A stretch of DNA of 64,000 bases from Devosia beringensis (lineage in GTDB: Bacteria > Pseudomonadota > Alphaproteobacteria > Rhizobiales > Devosiaceae): NCBI RefSeq assembly GCF_014926585.1, contig NZ_CP045422.1:496001-560000 (forward strand). Direction: 5' to 3'. The notes below the pieces were generated by a model. It had not been told where the DNA came from and searched no databases. It saw only the letters and a program-made list of their open reading frames with translations. Positions 26,178 to 34,832 of this stretch are shown here, piece after piece; positions within the stretch are counted from its first letter, which is position 1; every line of letters begins with the position of its first letter. A program made the translations under genes and the position numbers.

Positions 26178-27389
26178 ATGTCCACCACCCACCTCACCGC
26201 CGGTTTCCTGCCCCTGCTCGATAGCGTGCTGCTGGTGCTGGCGCGCGAAAAGGGCTTTGCCGAAGCCGAAGGGCTCGACCTGCACCTGGTGCGTGAAACC
26301 AGCTGGGCCAATATCCGCGACCGCGCCGAGCTGGGCCATTTCGACATTGCCCAGATGCTGGCGCCCATGCCGCTGGCGGCGAGCCTAGGGCTAACGCCAC
26401 TGGCGACCCCGATGATTGCGCCCGTGGTGCTCGGCCTGGGCAACAATGCCATCACCGTCAGCGCGGCGCTGTGGCGCCAACTGGCCGATCAGGGCGCGCC
26501 GGGCGATCTGGCCGCCGGCCCGGCCGGGACGGCCCTGGCCAAGGTGGTCGCCGCATCGCCGCGCAAGCTGCGCTTTGGCGTGGTGCACCAGACCTCCTCG
26601 CATAATTACGAGCTGCGCTACTGGCTGGCCGCCAGCGGCATTCGCCCGGACCGGGACATCGAAATCGTCGTGCTACCCCCGCCTTTGCTGCCCGATGCGC
26701 TCGAAAGCGGCGGGCTGGATGGCTATTGCGTCGGCGAGCCGTGGAACAGCATCAGCGTCGCCAGCAAGGGTGCCCATATGCTGACCACCAAGGCGTCGAT
26801 CTGGCAGTCGAGCCCGGACAAGGTGATCGGCATGCGGACGACCTGGGCCGCCGAGCATCCCGACACCGTCGCGGCCGTCATCCGCGCCATCTACCGCGCC
26901 GGACAATGGTGCGCCGACCCGGCCAACCATGCCGAGACGGCGCGGATCATGGCCGCCCCCGCCTATCTCGATGCCAGCCCCGACATTGTCGGGCGGGCGC
27001 TGAGCGGGCAGTTCGATGTCGGCAATGGCGCCCTGGTGCAGGTGCCGGACCACTTCATCCCCCATGCCAGCGCCGCCAATTTCCCCTGGAAGAGCCATGC
27101 GCTCTGGTATTATGCGCAGATGGTCCGCTGGGGTCAGGTTTCGGCCAGCCCGGCAAACGCCGCCATCGCCGAGGCCAGTTTCCGCCCCGATCTCTACCGC
27201 GCCGCCCTCGCGCCGCTGGGGGTCAATGTGCCGCTCGGCGACGACAAGACCGACGGCACCCATGCCCAAGCCTATGAGATCGCCGGCACGAACGGGCCGC
27301 TAGCCATGGGCCCTGACCGTTTCTTTGACGGGCAGGTCTTCGATCCAGCCGCCCTCGATGACTACATCGCCCGCCAGGCGCCGAAGTAG
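26178..27389 (+). CDS. nasS: Nitrate sensor NasS (NrtA-like, cytosolic)
   Basis: This 403-residue protein is homologous to the nitrate-binding protein NrtA but has no signal peptide, as expected for NasS, which binds NasT in the cytoplasm and releases it when nitrate or nitrite is present. Conserved CmpA/NrtA-type elements are visible: LTAGFLPLLDSVLLVLAREKG, GHFDIAQMLAPMPLA, TSSHNYELRYWLAASGI and GYCVGEPWNS. The ATG at 26178 follows AGGA from the nasT stop region. The pair nasTS sits directly upstream of the operon it should control. Confidence 0.9.
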   Translation: MSTTHLTAGFLPLLDSVLLVLAREKGFAEAEGLDLHLVRETSWANIRDRAELGHFDIAQMLAPMPLAASLGLTPLATPMIAPVVLGLGNNAITVSAALWRQLADQGAPGDLAAGPAGTALAKVVAASPRKLRFGVVHQTSSHNYELRYWLAASGIRPDRDIEIVVLPPPLLPDALESGGLDGYCVGEPWNSISVASKGAHMLTTKASIWQSSPDKVIGMRTTWAAEHPDTVAAVIRAIYRAGQWCADPANHAETARIMAAPAYLDASPDIVGRALSGQFDVGNGALVQVPDHFIPHASAANFPWKSHALWYYAQMVRWGQVSASPANAAIAEASFRPDLYRAALAPLGVNVPLGDDKTDGTHAQAYEIAGTNGPLAMGPDRFFDGQVFDPAALDDYIARQAPK

Positions 27390-27434
27390 ACCTGCCATTA
27401 TTTAGGCTGCACCGCCATCTGAACACAAATTGTG

Positions 27435-27540
27435 CAGTGCGGCGCTGTTTTGAGCCACCGTGTCGCTGCTACGGTTCTTCAGGAGAGTCGGCCGTTGCGG
27501 CCAAGATACTGACTGTAAACGATTAAGTAGCGCCGCACTG
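27435..27540. repeat. Long-range inverted repeat upstream of nrtA promoter
   Basis: CAGTGCGGCGCT at 27435-27446 and its exact complement AGCGCCGCACTG at 27529-27540 are separated by 82 bp. In RNA the stem could extend by four more pairs including wobbles. The right arm ends four bases before the sigma-54 promoter. It may be a pair of activator sites, a loop-forming repressor site, or an RNA hairpin of the nasTS transcript. Confidence 0.55.
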
Positions 27541-27543
27541 ACT

Positions 27544-27559
27544 TGGCACGCTTCGTGCA
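27544..27559 (+). promoter_or_regulatory. Sigma-54 (RpoN) promoter of nrtABC-nasA-cysG
   Basis: TGGCACGCTTCGTGCA has GG and GC exactly 12 bases apart and matches the -24/-12 consensus TGGCACG-N4-TTGCA except for one base (GTGCA). Transcription would start near 27570, placing the ANTAR hairpins about 35 nt downstream. This links the operon to nitrogen-limitation control through NtrC-type activators. Confidence 0.75.
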
Positions 27560-27604
27560 ATGTTCTCGTTACAAGGCGCTCCTCCCAAGACGGCTCCTTA
27601 GATC

Positions 27605-27640
27605 GACGTCCAGAGCTGGGCGTCTCCAGGCAAAGCTGCC
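27605..27640 (+). ncRNA. Tandem ANTAR-target hairpins in nrtA leader
   Basis: The first hairpin has stem GACGTCC/GGGCGTC with hexaloop AGAGCT. The second has stem GGC/GCC with hexaloop AAAGCT. Both loops have A at position 1 and G at position 4, the hallmark of RNA bound by ANTAR antiterminators. The second hairpin (27629-27640) uses bases of the 5' arm of the terminator, so the two structures exclude each other. Confidence 0.7.
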
Positions 27641-27697
27641 AACCGGTTTCGTCCGTGGTCCCCTCGACCCGGCGTCATCCAGTTGGCAGCTTTTTTG
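27632..27697 (+). terminator. Leader terminator controlled by NasT
   Basis: AAAGCTGCCAAC (27632-27643) pairs perfectly over 12 bp with GTTGGCAGCTTT (27682-27693), followed by further T residues. The 38-nt loop is unusually long. It lies about 30 bp before the nrtA start and is the expected target of NasT antitermination. Confidence 0.8.
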
Positions 27698-27726
27698 TTT
27701 TTCCGATGGGTGAAATGGAGAACTCG

Positions 27727-29016
27727 ATGACGCAGACCAGGACCACACGGCGCGGTTTCCTCAAGGGTGCGACGGCCACCGCCGCCACGCTGGCCGCGGC
27801 CAAAGCCCTCTTCCCCTCGGGGGCCTTTGCCCAGGGCGCCGGCCCCGAAGTATCGGGCGCCAAGCTGGGATTCATCGCCCTGACCGACGCCGCGCCGCTG
27901 ATCGTCGCCCTCGAAAAGGGCTTCTACGAAAAGCATGGCGTGCCCGGCGTCGAGGTGCAGAAGCAGGCGTCCTGGGGCGCCACGCGCGACAATCTGATGC
28001 TGGGCGGCGCCGCCAATGGCATTGATGGCGCCCATATCCTCACCCCCATGCCCTATCTGATGAGCCTGGGCACCGTGACCAATGGCGTGCCCGTGCCGAT
28101 GTCGATCATTGCCCGCCTCAACTATGACAGCCAGGGCATTTCCGTGGCTCAGGAATACAAGGATGTCGGCGTCGGCCTCGACAGCTCGCCGCTCAAGGCG
28201 GTGTTTGCCGAGCGCAAGGCCGCCGGCCAGGAGGTCAATATCGCCATGACCTTTCCCGGCGGCACGCATGATCTGTGGATCCGCTACTGGCTGGCTGCCG
28301 GCGGCATCGATCCCAATGCCGATGTCTCGGTCATCACCGTGCCGCCACCGCAGATGGTGGCCAATATGAAGGTGGGCACCATGGACGCCTTCTGCGTGGG
28401 GGAACCCTGGAACGAGCAACTCGTCAACCAGGGCATCGGCTTTACCGCCACCACCACGGGCGAGCTCTGGAAGCACCATCCCGAAAAAGCACTCGGCCTG
28501 CGCAACGATTTCATCGAGGCCAACCCGATCGCCACCCAGGCCATCCTGATGGCCGTGATGGAAGCCCAGCAATGGTGCGATGCCACGGAAAACAAGGATG
28601 AAATGGCCCAGATTCTGGGCAAGCGCAGCTGGTTCAACGTGCCGCCCGTCGATGTTGCCGGGCGCCTCAAGGGCGATATCAACTATGGCAATGGCCGCAT
28701 GGAGACCGCGACCGGGCTGGAGATGAAATTCTGGAAGGATCACGCCTCCTATCCCTTCAAGAGCCATGACGCCTGGTTCCTCACCGAGAATGTGCGCTGG
28801 GGCTATCTGCCCGCCACGACCGACATCGTCGCGGCCGTCGATGCGGTCAACCGCGAGGATATCTGGCGTTCGGCCGCCGCCACGCTGGGCATTGCCGCCG
28901 CCGACATTCCGGACACCACGTCGCGCGGCCCCGAGACCTTCTTTGACGGCAAGGTCTTCGATCCGACCGACCCGTCGGCCTATCTCGACAGCCTCGCCAT
29001 CAAGGCGCTGGCCTGA
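27727..29016 (+). CDS. nrtA: Nitrate ABC transporter substrate-binding protein
   Basis: This 429-residue periplasmic nitrate/nitrite-binding protein has a twin-arginine signal peptide (TTRRGFLKGATATAATLAAA, cleavage near GAFAQGA), so it is exported folded by Tat. Family motifs shared with NasS are visible: LGFIALTDAAPLIVALEKGF, DGAHILTPMPYLMSLG, FPGGTHDLWIRYWLAAGGI and DAFCVGEPWNEQLV. The ATG at 27727 has GGAG six bases upstream. It is the first gene after the leader terminator and should be made only when NasT acts. NrtB, NrtC, NasA and CysG follow in the same direction. Confidence 0.93.
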   Translation: MTQTRTTRRGFLKGATATAATLAAAKALFPSGAFAQGAGPEVSGAKLGFIALTDAAPLIVALEKGFYEKHGVPGVEVQKQASWGATRDNLMLGGAANGIDGAHILTPMPYLMSLGTVTNGVPVPMSIIARLNYDSQGISVAQEYKDVGVGLDSSPLKAVFAERKAAGQEVNIAMTFPGGTHDLWIRYWLAAGGIDPNADVSVITVPPPQMVANMKVGTMDAFCVGEPWNEQLVNQGIGFTATTTGELWKHHPEKALGLRNDFIEANPIATQAILMAVMEAQQWCDATENKDEMAQILGKRSWFNVPPVDVAGRLKGDINYGNGRMETATGLEMKFWKDHASYPFKSHDAWFLTENVRWGYLPATTDIVAAVDAVNREDIWRSAAATLGIAAADIPDTTSRGPETFFDGKVFDPTDPSAYLDSLAIKALA

Positions 29017-29082
29017 TCTGCCACGCTGGTGCGGGGCCCTCCCCCGCGCCCTTTCCCGGACCCGTCCCCGAAAGGACCGCTC

Positions 29083-29976
29083 ATGAGTGCCACCATCCAG
29101 TCCCTGCCGGCCCCGGCCAAACCGCAAACCATCACCAAGGCAGAAGTCTTCACCCTGCCCAAGCCGGCCTCGCGGCCCAGTTCCTGGTCCAAGACCCTGG
29201 CGAGCGTGGCCGCCAATGTGGTGCCGCCTTTGGTCGTGCTGACGCTTATCCTCGTCGTCTGGCAGATCCTCTGCGCCAGCCCCGGCGCCAACCTGCCGGC
29301 GCCCAGCCAGGTCTGGGCTGATTCAGCCGAGCTGATCGTCAGCCCCTTCTTTGACTATGGCCAGGGCGATATCGGGCTGGGCCTGCGGGTGCTGACCTCG
29401 CTGCAGCGGGTCGCCATCGGCTTTGGCATTGCCGCCGTGGTGGGCGTTGCCGTCGGCGCGGTGATCGGCCAGTCGATCTGGGCCATGCGCGGGCTCGACC
29501 CGATCTTCCAGATCCTGCGCACCGTGCCGCCTCTGGCCTGGCTGCCGCTGTCGCTGGCCGCCTTCATGGATTCAGGACCCTCGGCGATCTTTGTCATCTT
29601 CATCACCTCGGTCTGGCCGGTGGTCATCAATACCGCGGTGGGCGTGCGCAATATCCCGCAGGACTACCGCAACGTCGCCCGCATCCTGCAGCTCAACCAG
29701 GTCGAGTTCTTCTTCAAGATCATGATCCCGGCCGCCGCCCCCTATATCTTTACCGGCCTGCGCATCGGGGTGGGCCTCTCCTGGCTGGCCATCGTCGCCG
29801 CCGAAATGCTCACCGGCGGCGTCGGCATCGGTTTCTTCATCTGGGATGCGTGGAACAGCTCGCGCCTCTCCGACATCATCGTGGCCCTGGCCTATATCGG
29901 GGTCGTGGGCTTCATCCTCGATCGTCTCGTCGCCGCCGTCGGCAGCTTTGTCACCCGCGGCACCAGTGCCGGCTAA
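29083..29976 (+). CDS. nrtB: Nitrate ABC transporter permease
   Basis: This 297-residue inner-membrane permease of the nitrate/taurine-type ABC family has a hydrophilic N terminus of about 40 residues and six helices. It carries the permease coupling motif near residue 210 (YRNVARILQLNQVEFFFKIM) and the NrtB-type stretch LDPIFQILRTVPPLAWLPLS. The ATG at 29083 follows AAAGGA at six bases. The gene lies 66 bp after nrtA and 11 bp before the ATPase gene, consistent with one operon. Confidence 0.93.
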   Translation: MSATIQSLPAPAKPQTITKAEVFTLPKPASRPSSWSKTLASVAANVVPPLVVLTLILVVWQILCASPGANLPAPSQVWADSAELIVSPFFDYGQGDIGLGLRVLTSLQRVAIGFGIAAVVGVAVGAVIGQSIWAMRGLDPIFQILRTVPPLAWLPLSLAAFMDSGPSAIFVIFITSVWPVVINTAVGVRNIPQDYRNVARILQLNQVEFFFKIMIPAAAPYIFTGLRIGVGLSWLAIVAAEMLTGGVGIGFFIWDAWNSSRLSDIIVALAYIGVVGFILDRLVAAVGSFVTRGTSAG

Positions 29977-29987
29977 GGAGCGCTCCC

Positions 29988-30779
29988 ATGTCCTATCTTC
30001 GCATTGAAAATGTCGACAAGCACTTCGACCGCGGCGGCCAGCGCTCGGAGGTTCTCAAGGATATCTCGCTGGATATCGCCAAGGGCGAGGTGATCTCCAT
30101 CATCGGCCATTCCGGCTGCGGCAAGTCCACCCTGCTCAACCTGATTGCCGGCCTGACCGAAGTCTCCTCGGGCGGCATCCAGCTCGAGGGCCACGAGGTC
30201 AACGGGCCTGGTCCCGACCGCGCCGTGGTCTTCCAGAACCATTCGCTGCTGCCCTGGCTCACCGTCTATGAAAACGTCAACCTGGCCGTCACCAAGGTGT
30301 TTGGGCGCAGCAAGAGCGGCGCCGAGCGGCATGACTGGATCATGCAGAATCTCGACCTGGTGCAGATGAGCCATGCCAGGGACAAGCGCCCCACCGAAAT
30401 TTCCGGCGGCATGAAGCAGCGCGTCGGCATTGCCCGCGCCCTCTCCATGCAGCCCAAGATCCTGCTGCTCGACGAGCCCTTCGGGGCGCTGGATGCCCTC
30501 ACCCGCGCGCATCTGCAGGATGCCGTCATGGACATCCAGAAGCGGCTGGGCTCGACCATGATCATGATCACCCATGATGTCGACGAGGCGGTGCTGCTCA
30601 GCGACCGCATCGTCATGATGACCAACGGCCCTTCTGCCCGGATCGGCGAAGTGCTCGACGTGCCGCTGGAGCGGCCGCGCCATCGCATCGAGCTGGCTAC
30701 CGACCGCACCTATCTCAAGTGCCGCGAATCCGTGCTCAAATTCCTCTATGAGCGGCATCGCTTCGTCGAGGCGGCGTAA
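29988..30779 (+). CDS. nrtC: Nitrate ABC transporter ATP-binding protein
   Basis: This 263-residue ATPase powers nitrate uptake. Walker A is GHSGCGKSTLLNLIAGLTE, the Q-loop is AVVFQNHSLLPWLTVYENV, the signature is EISGGMKQRVGIARALS, and Walker B is ILLLDEPFGALDALTR. A single ATPase without the NrtA-like C-terminal extension of cyanobacterial NrtC is usual in proteobacteria; it is often called NrtC, NrtD or NasD. AAGGAG precedes the ATG. The nasA start follows by five bases, so translation is probably coupled. Confidence 0.93.
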   Translation: MSYLRIENVDKHFDRGGQRSEVLKDISLDIAKGEVISIIGHSGCGKSTLLNLIAGLTEVSSGGIQLEGHEVNGPGPDRAVVFQNHSLLPWLTVYENVNLAVTKVFGRSKSGAERHDWIMQNLDLVQMSHARDKRPTEISGGMKQRVGIARALSMQPKILLLDEPFGALDALTRAHLQDAVMDIQKRLGSTMIMITHDVDEAVLLSDRIVMMTNGPSARIGEVLDVPLERPRHRIELATDRTYLKCRESVLKFLYERHRFVEAA

Positions 30780-30784
30780 CCGCC

Positions 30785-33424
30785 ATGACGATCCCCGTCG
30801 CCAGCCCGACCGTGCGCACCACCTGCCCCTATTGCGGGGTCGGCTGCGGCGTGCTGGCGACGCCAAAACCCGATGGCAGCGTCGCCATTGCCGGCGATCC
30901 CGAGCATCCGGCCAATTTCGGCCGGCTCTGCTCCAAGGGCTCGGCCCTGGGCGAGACCCTCTCGCTCGAAGACCGCCTGCTCTATCCGGAAAGCGATGGT
31001 GCCAGAGTCACTTGGGACATGGCGCTCGACCGCGTCGCCAATACCTTCACGCAGACGATCCGCGATTTCGGCCCGAACTCGGTGGCCTTCTACGGCTCGG
31101 GCCAGTTGCTGACCGAGGACTATTACGTCGCCAACAAGCTGATGAAGGGCTTTATCGGCTCGGGCAATATCGACACCAATTCGCGGCTCTGCATGGCCTC
31201 CTCGGTGGCCGGGCACAAGCGCGCCTTCGGGTCCGACACCGTGCCGGGCAATTACGAGGATCTCGAGCTGGCCGACCTCATCGTGCTGGTCGGCTCCAAT
31301 CTGGGCTGGTGCCATCCGGTGCTCTACCAGCGCATCGTCAAGGCCCGGGCTGAACGCCCGGACATGCGGGTCGTGCTGATCGACCCGCGCCGCACTGTCA
31401 GCGCCGACCTTGCCGACCTGCACCTACCCCTGCAGTCCGACGGCGACAGCGCGCTGTTTGTCGGGCTGCTGGCTTACCTTGCCGACCGGGGTCTTGTCGC
31501 GCCGGACTTCGTCACCGACCATACCAATGGCGTCGATGCAGCCCTGCTGGTCGCCGCCGACTGGAGCATTGCCCGCGTCGCCGAAGCGACCGGCTTGGCC
31601 GAAGCCGCCATTGCCCAGTTCTATAGCTGGTTCGGCGCCACCGAAAAAACCGTCACCGTCTATTCGCAGGGCGTCAACCAGTCCGCTTCCGGCAGTGACA
31701 AGGTCAATGCCATCATCAACTGCCACCTGCTCACCGGCCGCATCGGCCGGCCCGGCATGGGGCCCTTCTCGGTCACCGGCCAGCCCAATGCCATGGGCGG
31801 GCGCGAGGTCGGCGGCCTGGCCAATACGCTGGCCGCGCATATGGATTTCACGCCCGACGCCATCGACCGCGTCTCCCGCTTCTGGGGCAGTACCAGCGTG
31901 GCCACCCAGCCGGGCCTCAAGGCCGTCGATCTCTTCGCCGCCATGGGGCGCGGCGAGATCAAGGCGATCTGGATCATGGCGACCAACCCGGTCGATTCCA
32001 TGCCCGAGGCCGATCTGGTGCGCGCGGCCCTGGCCGCCTGCCCCTTCGTCGTGGTCTCCGACATCACCGCCCGCACCGATACCGGCGTCACCGCCCATGT
32101 CCGCCTGCCCGCGGCCGGCTGGGGCGAAAAGGATGGCACCGTCACCAATTCCGAGCGTCGCATCTCGCGCCAGCGGCCCTTTTTGGCCTTGCCCGGCCAG
32201 GCGCGACCCGACTGGTGGATCGTCAGCGAAGTGGCCCGCCGCATGGGCTTTGCCGAGGCCTTCCCCTATGCCGGGCCGGGCGAGATCTTTGCCGAGCACG
32301 CCGCCCTCACCGCCTACGAAAACAACGGCAGCCGCGACCTCGACCTCACCGGCCTGCTCGGCGCCGACTATGCCAGCCTCAAGGCGACGCAATGGCCGGT
32401 GCGCCAGAAACCCACCGCGCGCCTCTTCGGCACTGGCCAGTTTTTTACCCCCGATGGCAGAGCGCGTTTCGTTCCGGTGCAGCCGCCGCCGCCCTTTGCG
32501 CCGGCGCCGGGCCGCTTCATCCTCAATACCGGCCGCGTGCGCGATCACTGGCACACCATGACCCGCACCGGCAAAGCCGCGCGTCTCTCCGCCCATTATG
32601 CCGAGCCCTTTGTCGAGATCCATCCCGCCGACGCCGCCCGCCTCAATATCCACCGCGCCACCCTGGTCCGCCTCTCCAACCGGCACGGCAGCGCGGTGGT
32701 GCGGGCTCTGGTCACCGACCGGCAGCGGCGCGGCCATCTCTTCGTGCCGATGCACTGGACCGACCAGTTTGCCTCCCATGGCCGGATCGATGCGCTGGTC
32801 TCCGCCAAGGTCGATCCCCTCTCGGGCCAGCCGGCGCTCAAGATGGCGGAAGTTCATGCCGAACCCCTGCAGACCCACCTCTACGGCTTCTTCGTCGCCA
32901 CCACCCGCCCCGTGCTCGACACAGTCTATTGGGCGATTGCTGAAGCCCCTGGCGGGATACGCGGCGAGCTGGCCTGGCGCGACGAGCCCGCCGACTGGAC
33001 CGCCTGGCTACGCCACGCCTTTGCCCTGCCGGAAAATGCTGAGATCGAGACCATGCGCGATGAACGCTCCGGTCGCCGCAACTTTGCCGTGCTGCAGGAC
33101 GGTCGCCTGATCCTGGCGCTCTATACCGCGCCCGATCCCGTCCTGGTCTCGCGACAATGGGCCGTTGACCTGCTCGCGACCGAGGTCCTGCGCGCCGGCG
33201 CCGTGCTGGCCGGTCGCCCCGGCGCCGACATGCCCGATCGCGGCGCCATTGTCTGTGCCTGCTTTTCGGTGGGCGCCAATACCATTGCCAGTGCCGTCAC
33301 CGGTCAGGGCTGCGTCAGTGTCGAAGCCGTCGGCGCCTGCACCAGAGCCGGCACCAATTGCGGCTCCTGCCGCGCCGAAATCAGGGGGATCATCGATGCA
33401 CATCGTCTCGCCGCCGCCGAATAG
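30785..33424 (+). CDS. nasA: Assimilatory nitrate reductase catalytic subunit
   Basis: This 879-residue molybdenum enzyme reduces nitrate to nitrite in the cytoplasm. The N terminus binds a 4Fe-4S cluster (TTCPYCGVGCGVL, then FGRLCSKGSALGE). Next come the molybdopterin domains (GSGQLLTEDYYVANKLMKGF; NSRLCMASSVAGHKRAFG) and the dinucleotide-binding domain near residue 590. The C terminus has a BFD-like 2Fe-2S domain (ACFSVGANTIASAV; GACTRAGTNCGSC), typical of the NasA/NasC group that takes electrons from NADH or ferredoxin partners. No Tat signal is present. No nitrite reductase genes lie between it and cysG. Confidence 0.94.
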   Translation: MTIPVASPTVRTTCPYCGVGCGVLATPKPDGSVAIAGDPEHPANFGRLCSKGSALGETLSLEDRLLYPESDGARVTWDMALDRVANTFTQTIRDFGPNSVAFYGSGQLLTEDYYVANKLMKGFIGSGNIDTNSRLCMASSVAGHKRAFGSDTVPGNYEDLELADLIVLVGSNLGWCHPVLYQRIVKARAERPDMRVVLIDPRRTVSADLADLHLPLQSDGDSALFVGLLAYLADRGLVAPDFVTDHTNGVDAALLVAADWSIARVAEATGLAEAAIAQFYSWFGATEKTVTVYSQGVNQSASGSDKVNAIINCHLLTGRIGRPGMGPFSVTGQPNAMGGREVGGLANTLAAHMDFTPDAIDRVSRFWGSTSVATQPGLKAVDLFAAMGRGEIKAIWIMATNPVDSMPEADLVRAALAACPFVVVSDITARTDTGVTAHVRLPAAGWGEKDGTVTNSERRISRQRPFLALPGQARPDWWIVSEVARRMGFAEAFPYAGPGEIFAEHAALTAYENNGSRDLDLTGLLGADYASLKATQWPVRQKPTARLFGTGQFFTPDGRARFVPVQPPPPFAPAPGRFILNTGRVRDHWHTMTRTGKAARLSAHYAEPFVEIHPADAARLNIHRATLVRLSNRHGSAVVRALVTDRQRRGHLFVPMHWTDQFASHGRIDALVSAKVDPLSGQPALKMAEVHAEPLQTHLYGFFVATTRPVLDTVYWAIAEAPGGIRGELAWRDEPADWTAWLRHAFALPENAEIETMRDERSGRRNFAVLQDGRLILALYTAPDPVLVSRQWAVDLLATEVLRAGAVLAGRPGADMPDRGAIVCACFSVGANTIASAVTGQGCVSVEAVGACTRAGTNCGSCRAEIRGIIDAHRLAAAE

Positions 33425-34832
33425 ACCCCGCATTGCTCCGCTTGCCGTGCTGCCGGTCTTCTTCGATCTCGTCGACAAGCGCGTTATCGCCATTGGCGGC
33501 TCCGAGCCCGCGACCTGGAAGATCGAGCTGCTCGCTGCGGCCGGCGCGCATGTCCAGGTGCTGGCACCCGTGGAGGACTGGTGCGATGCGCTGATCGCTC
33601 TGGCCGAGAGCGGCGCCGTGGCCGGCACGATCAGCCTCGTCGATTGCCACTGGGCGCCGTCGGACCTTTCCGGCGCCGCCATGGCGGTGGCCGATATCGA
33701 GGACGATGCCGAGGCCGAAGCCTTTGTCGAGGCGGCGCAGCGTCAGGGCGTGCCCTATAACGTCATCGACCGGCCGGCATTCTGTCAGTTCCAGTTCGGT
33801 GCCATCGTCAACCGCTCGCCGCTGGTCATCGGCATTTCCACCGCCGGCGCCGCCCCCATTCTCGGCCAGGCGGTGCGACGCCGCATCGAAACGCTGCTGC
33901 CCACCACGCTCACCGCCTGGGCCCAGCTGGCGCAGCGCCTGCGCGGCGACGTGATGGAAAAGCTCGCCGCCGGGCCGCAGCGCCGTGCCTTCTGGGAGCG
34001 CCTGGTCGAACGCGCCTTTGGCGACACCGCGCCCTGCGCCGACGATTTCGACATCGACGCCATCTGTGAAGCGCCGCCGACCGGCCGCGTCACCCTGGTC
34101 GGCGCCGGTCCGGGCGATGCGGACCTGCTCACCATCAAGGCCGTCCGCGCCCTGCAATCGGCCGATGTGATCCTCTTTGATGACCTCGTCTCGTCCGAGG
34201 TGCTCGAAATGGCCCGTCGCGAGGCCAGGCGGATGCTGGTGGGCAAGCGCGCCGCGCGCGACAGCTGCAAGCAGGAGGACATCAACGCCATGATGCTCAG
34301 CCTCGCCCGGCAGGGCAAGCATGTGGTGCGGCTCAAGTCCGGCGATCCGATGATCTTCGGCCGCGCCGGCGAGGAGATCGAGATGCTCGAGCGGCATGGC
34401 ATTGCCGTCACCGTGGTCCCCGGCGTCACCGCCGCTCTGGCTTTGGCCAGCCGGCTCGGTCTGTCGCTGACCCATCGCGACCACGCCCAGTCCGTGCGCT
34501 TCGTCACCGGCCATTCGCGCCAAGGGGTGCTGCCCGACACACTCAACTGGCAGGCTTTGTCCGACCCGGCCACCACCAGCGTCTACTATATGAGCCGGCG
34601 CACCCTGCCCCAGATCGTCGATCAGCTGACAGCCCAGGGCATGGCGCCCTGCACGCCTGCCGTGATTGCCGGCAATGTCGGCCGGGCCGACGAGCAGGTC
34701 TGGCGCGGCACGGTCGGCGAGGCCGTCGCGGCCGTCACCGCCTTCCCGCTCTCGGCCCCGACCATCTTTGCCGTGGGCAATGCGCTGGCTGAACGGCACT
34801 TGGCCGTCCAGGCCGTGGCCGTCAGCGCCTAG
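33396..34832 (+). CDS. cysG: Siroheme synthase CysG
   Basis: This 478-residue fusion makes siroheme, the cofactor of nitrite and sulfite reductases. The N-terminal ~220 residues are the precorrin-2 dehydrogenase/ferrochelatase part (VFFDLVDKRVIAIGGSEPAT; CQFQFGAIVNRSPLVIGIST). The C-terminal part is the uroporphyrinogen-III methyltransferase (VTLVGAGPGDADLLTIKAVR; VRLKSGDPMIFGRAGEE; VVPGVTAALALASRLGLSLT). The dinucleotide motif reads GGSEPATWK instead of the usual GGGxVAxRK, so cofactor binding may differ. The ATG at 33396 lies inside nasA (29-bp overlap) after GGGGGA. Placement suggests a supply of siroheme for a nitrite reductase encoded elsewhere. Confidence 0.93.
   Translation: MHIVSPPPNRPRIAPLAVLPVFFDLVDKRVIAIGGSEPATWKIELLAAAGAHVQVLAPVEDWCDALIALAESGAVAGTISLVDCHWAPSDLSGAAMAVADIEDDAEAEAFVEAAQRQGVPYNVIDRPAFCQFQFGAIVNRSPLVIGISTAGAAPILGQAVRRRIETLLPTTLTAWAQLAQRLRGDVMEKLAAGPQRRAFWERLVERAFGDTAPCADDFDIDAICEAPPTGRVTLVGAGPGDADLLTIKAVRALQSADVILFDDLVSSEVLEMARREARRMLVGKRAARDSCKQEDINAMMLSLARQGKHVVRLKSGDPMIFGRAGEEIEMLERHGIAVTVVPGVTAALALASRLGLSLTHRDHAQSVRFVTGHSRQGVLPDTLNWQALSDPATTSVYYMSRRTLPQIVDQLTAQGMAPCTPAVIAGNVGRADEQVWRGTVGEAVAAVTAFPLSAPTIFAVGNALAERHLAVQAVAVSA

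Larger units (their letters stand above)
27390..27726 (+). promoter_or_regulatory. nrtA leader and promoter region
   Basis: This 337-bp gap is regulatory. In order it holds a 12-bp perfect inverted repeat pair (27435-27446 and 27529-27540), a sigma-54 promoter (27544-27559), two ANTAR-type hexaloop hairpins (27605-27640), an intrinsic terminator (27632-27697) and a GGAG ribosome-binding site. No additional gene was seen. The layout fits NasS-NasT antitermination superimposed on RpoN-dependent initiation. Confidence 0.8.

Noticed and set aside
26178..27389. NasS first considered as a second nitrate-binding transporter component
   Set aside because: It has no signal peptide, follows nasT directly and lies outside the transporter operon, so the cytosolic sensor role fits better.
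27598..29127. A 509-codon minus-strand frame opposite nrtA
   Set aside because: It is explained by codon bias of the Tat-exported NrtA. Its 3' end also covers the leader hairpins, which have a better explanation as RNA.
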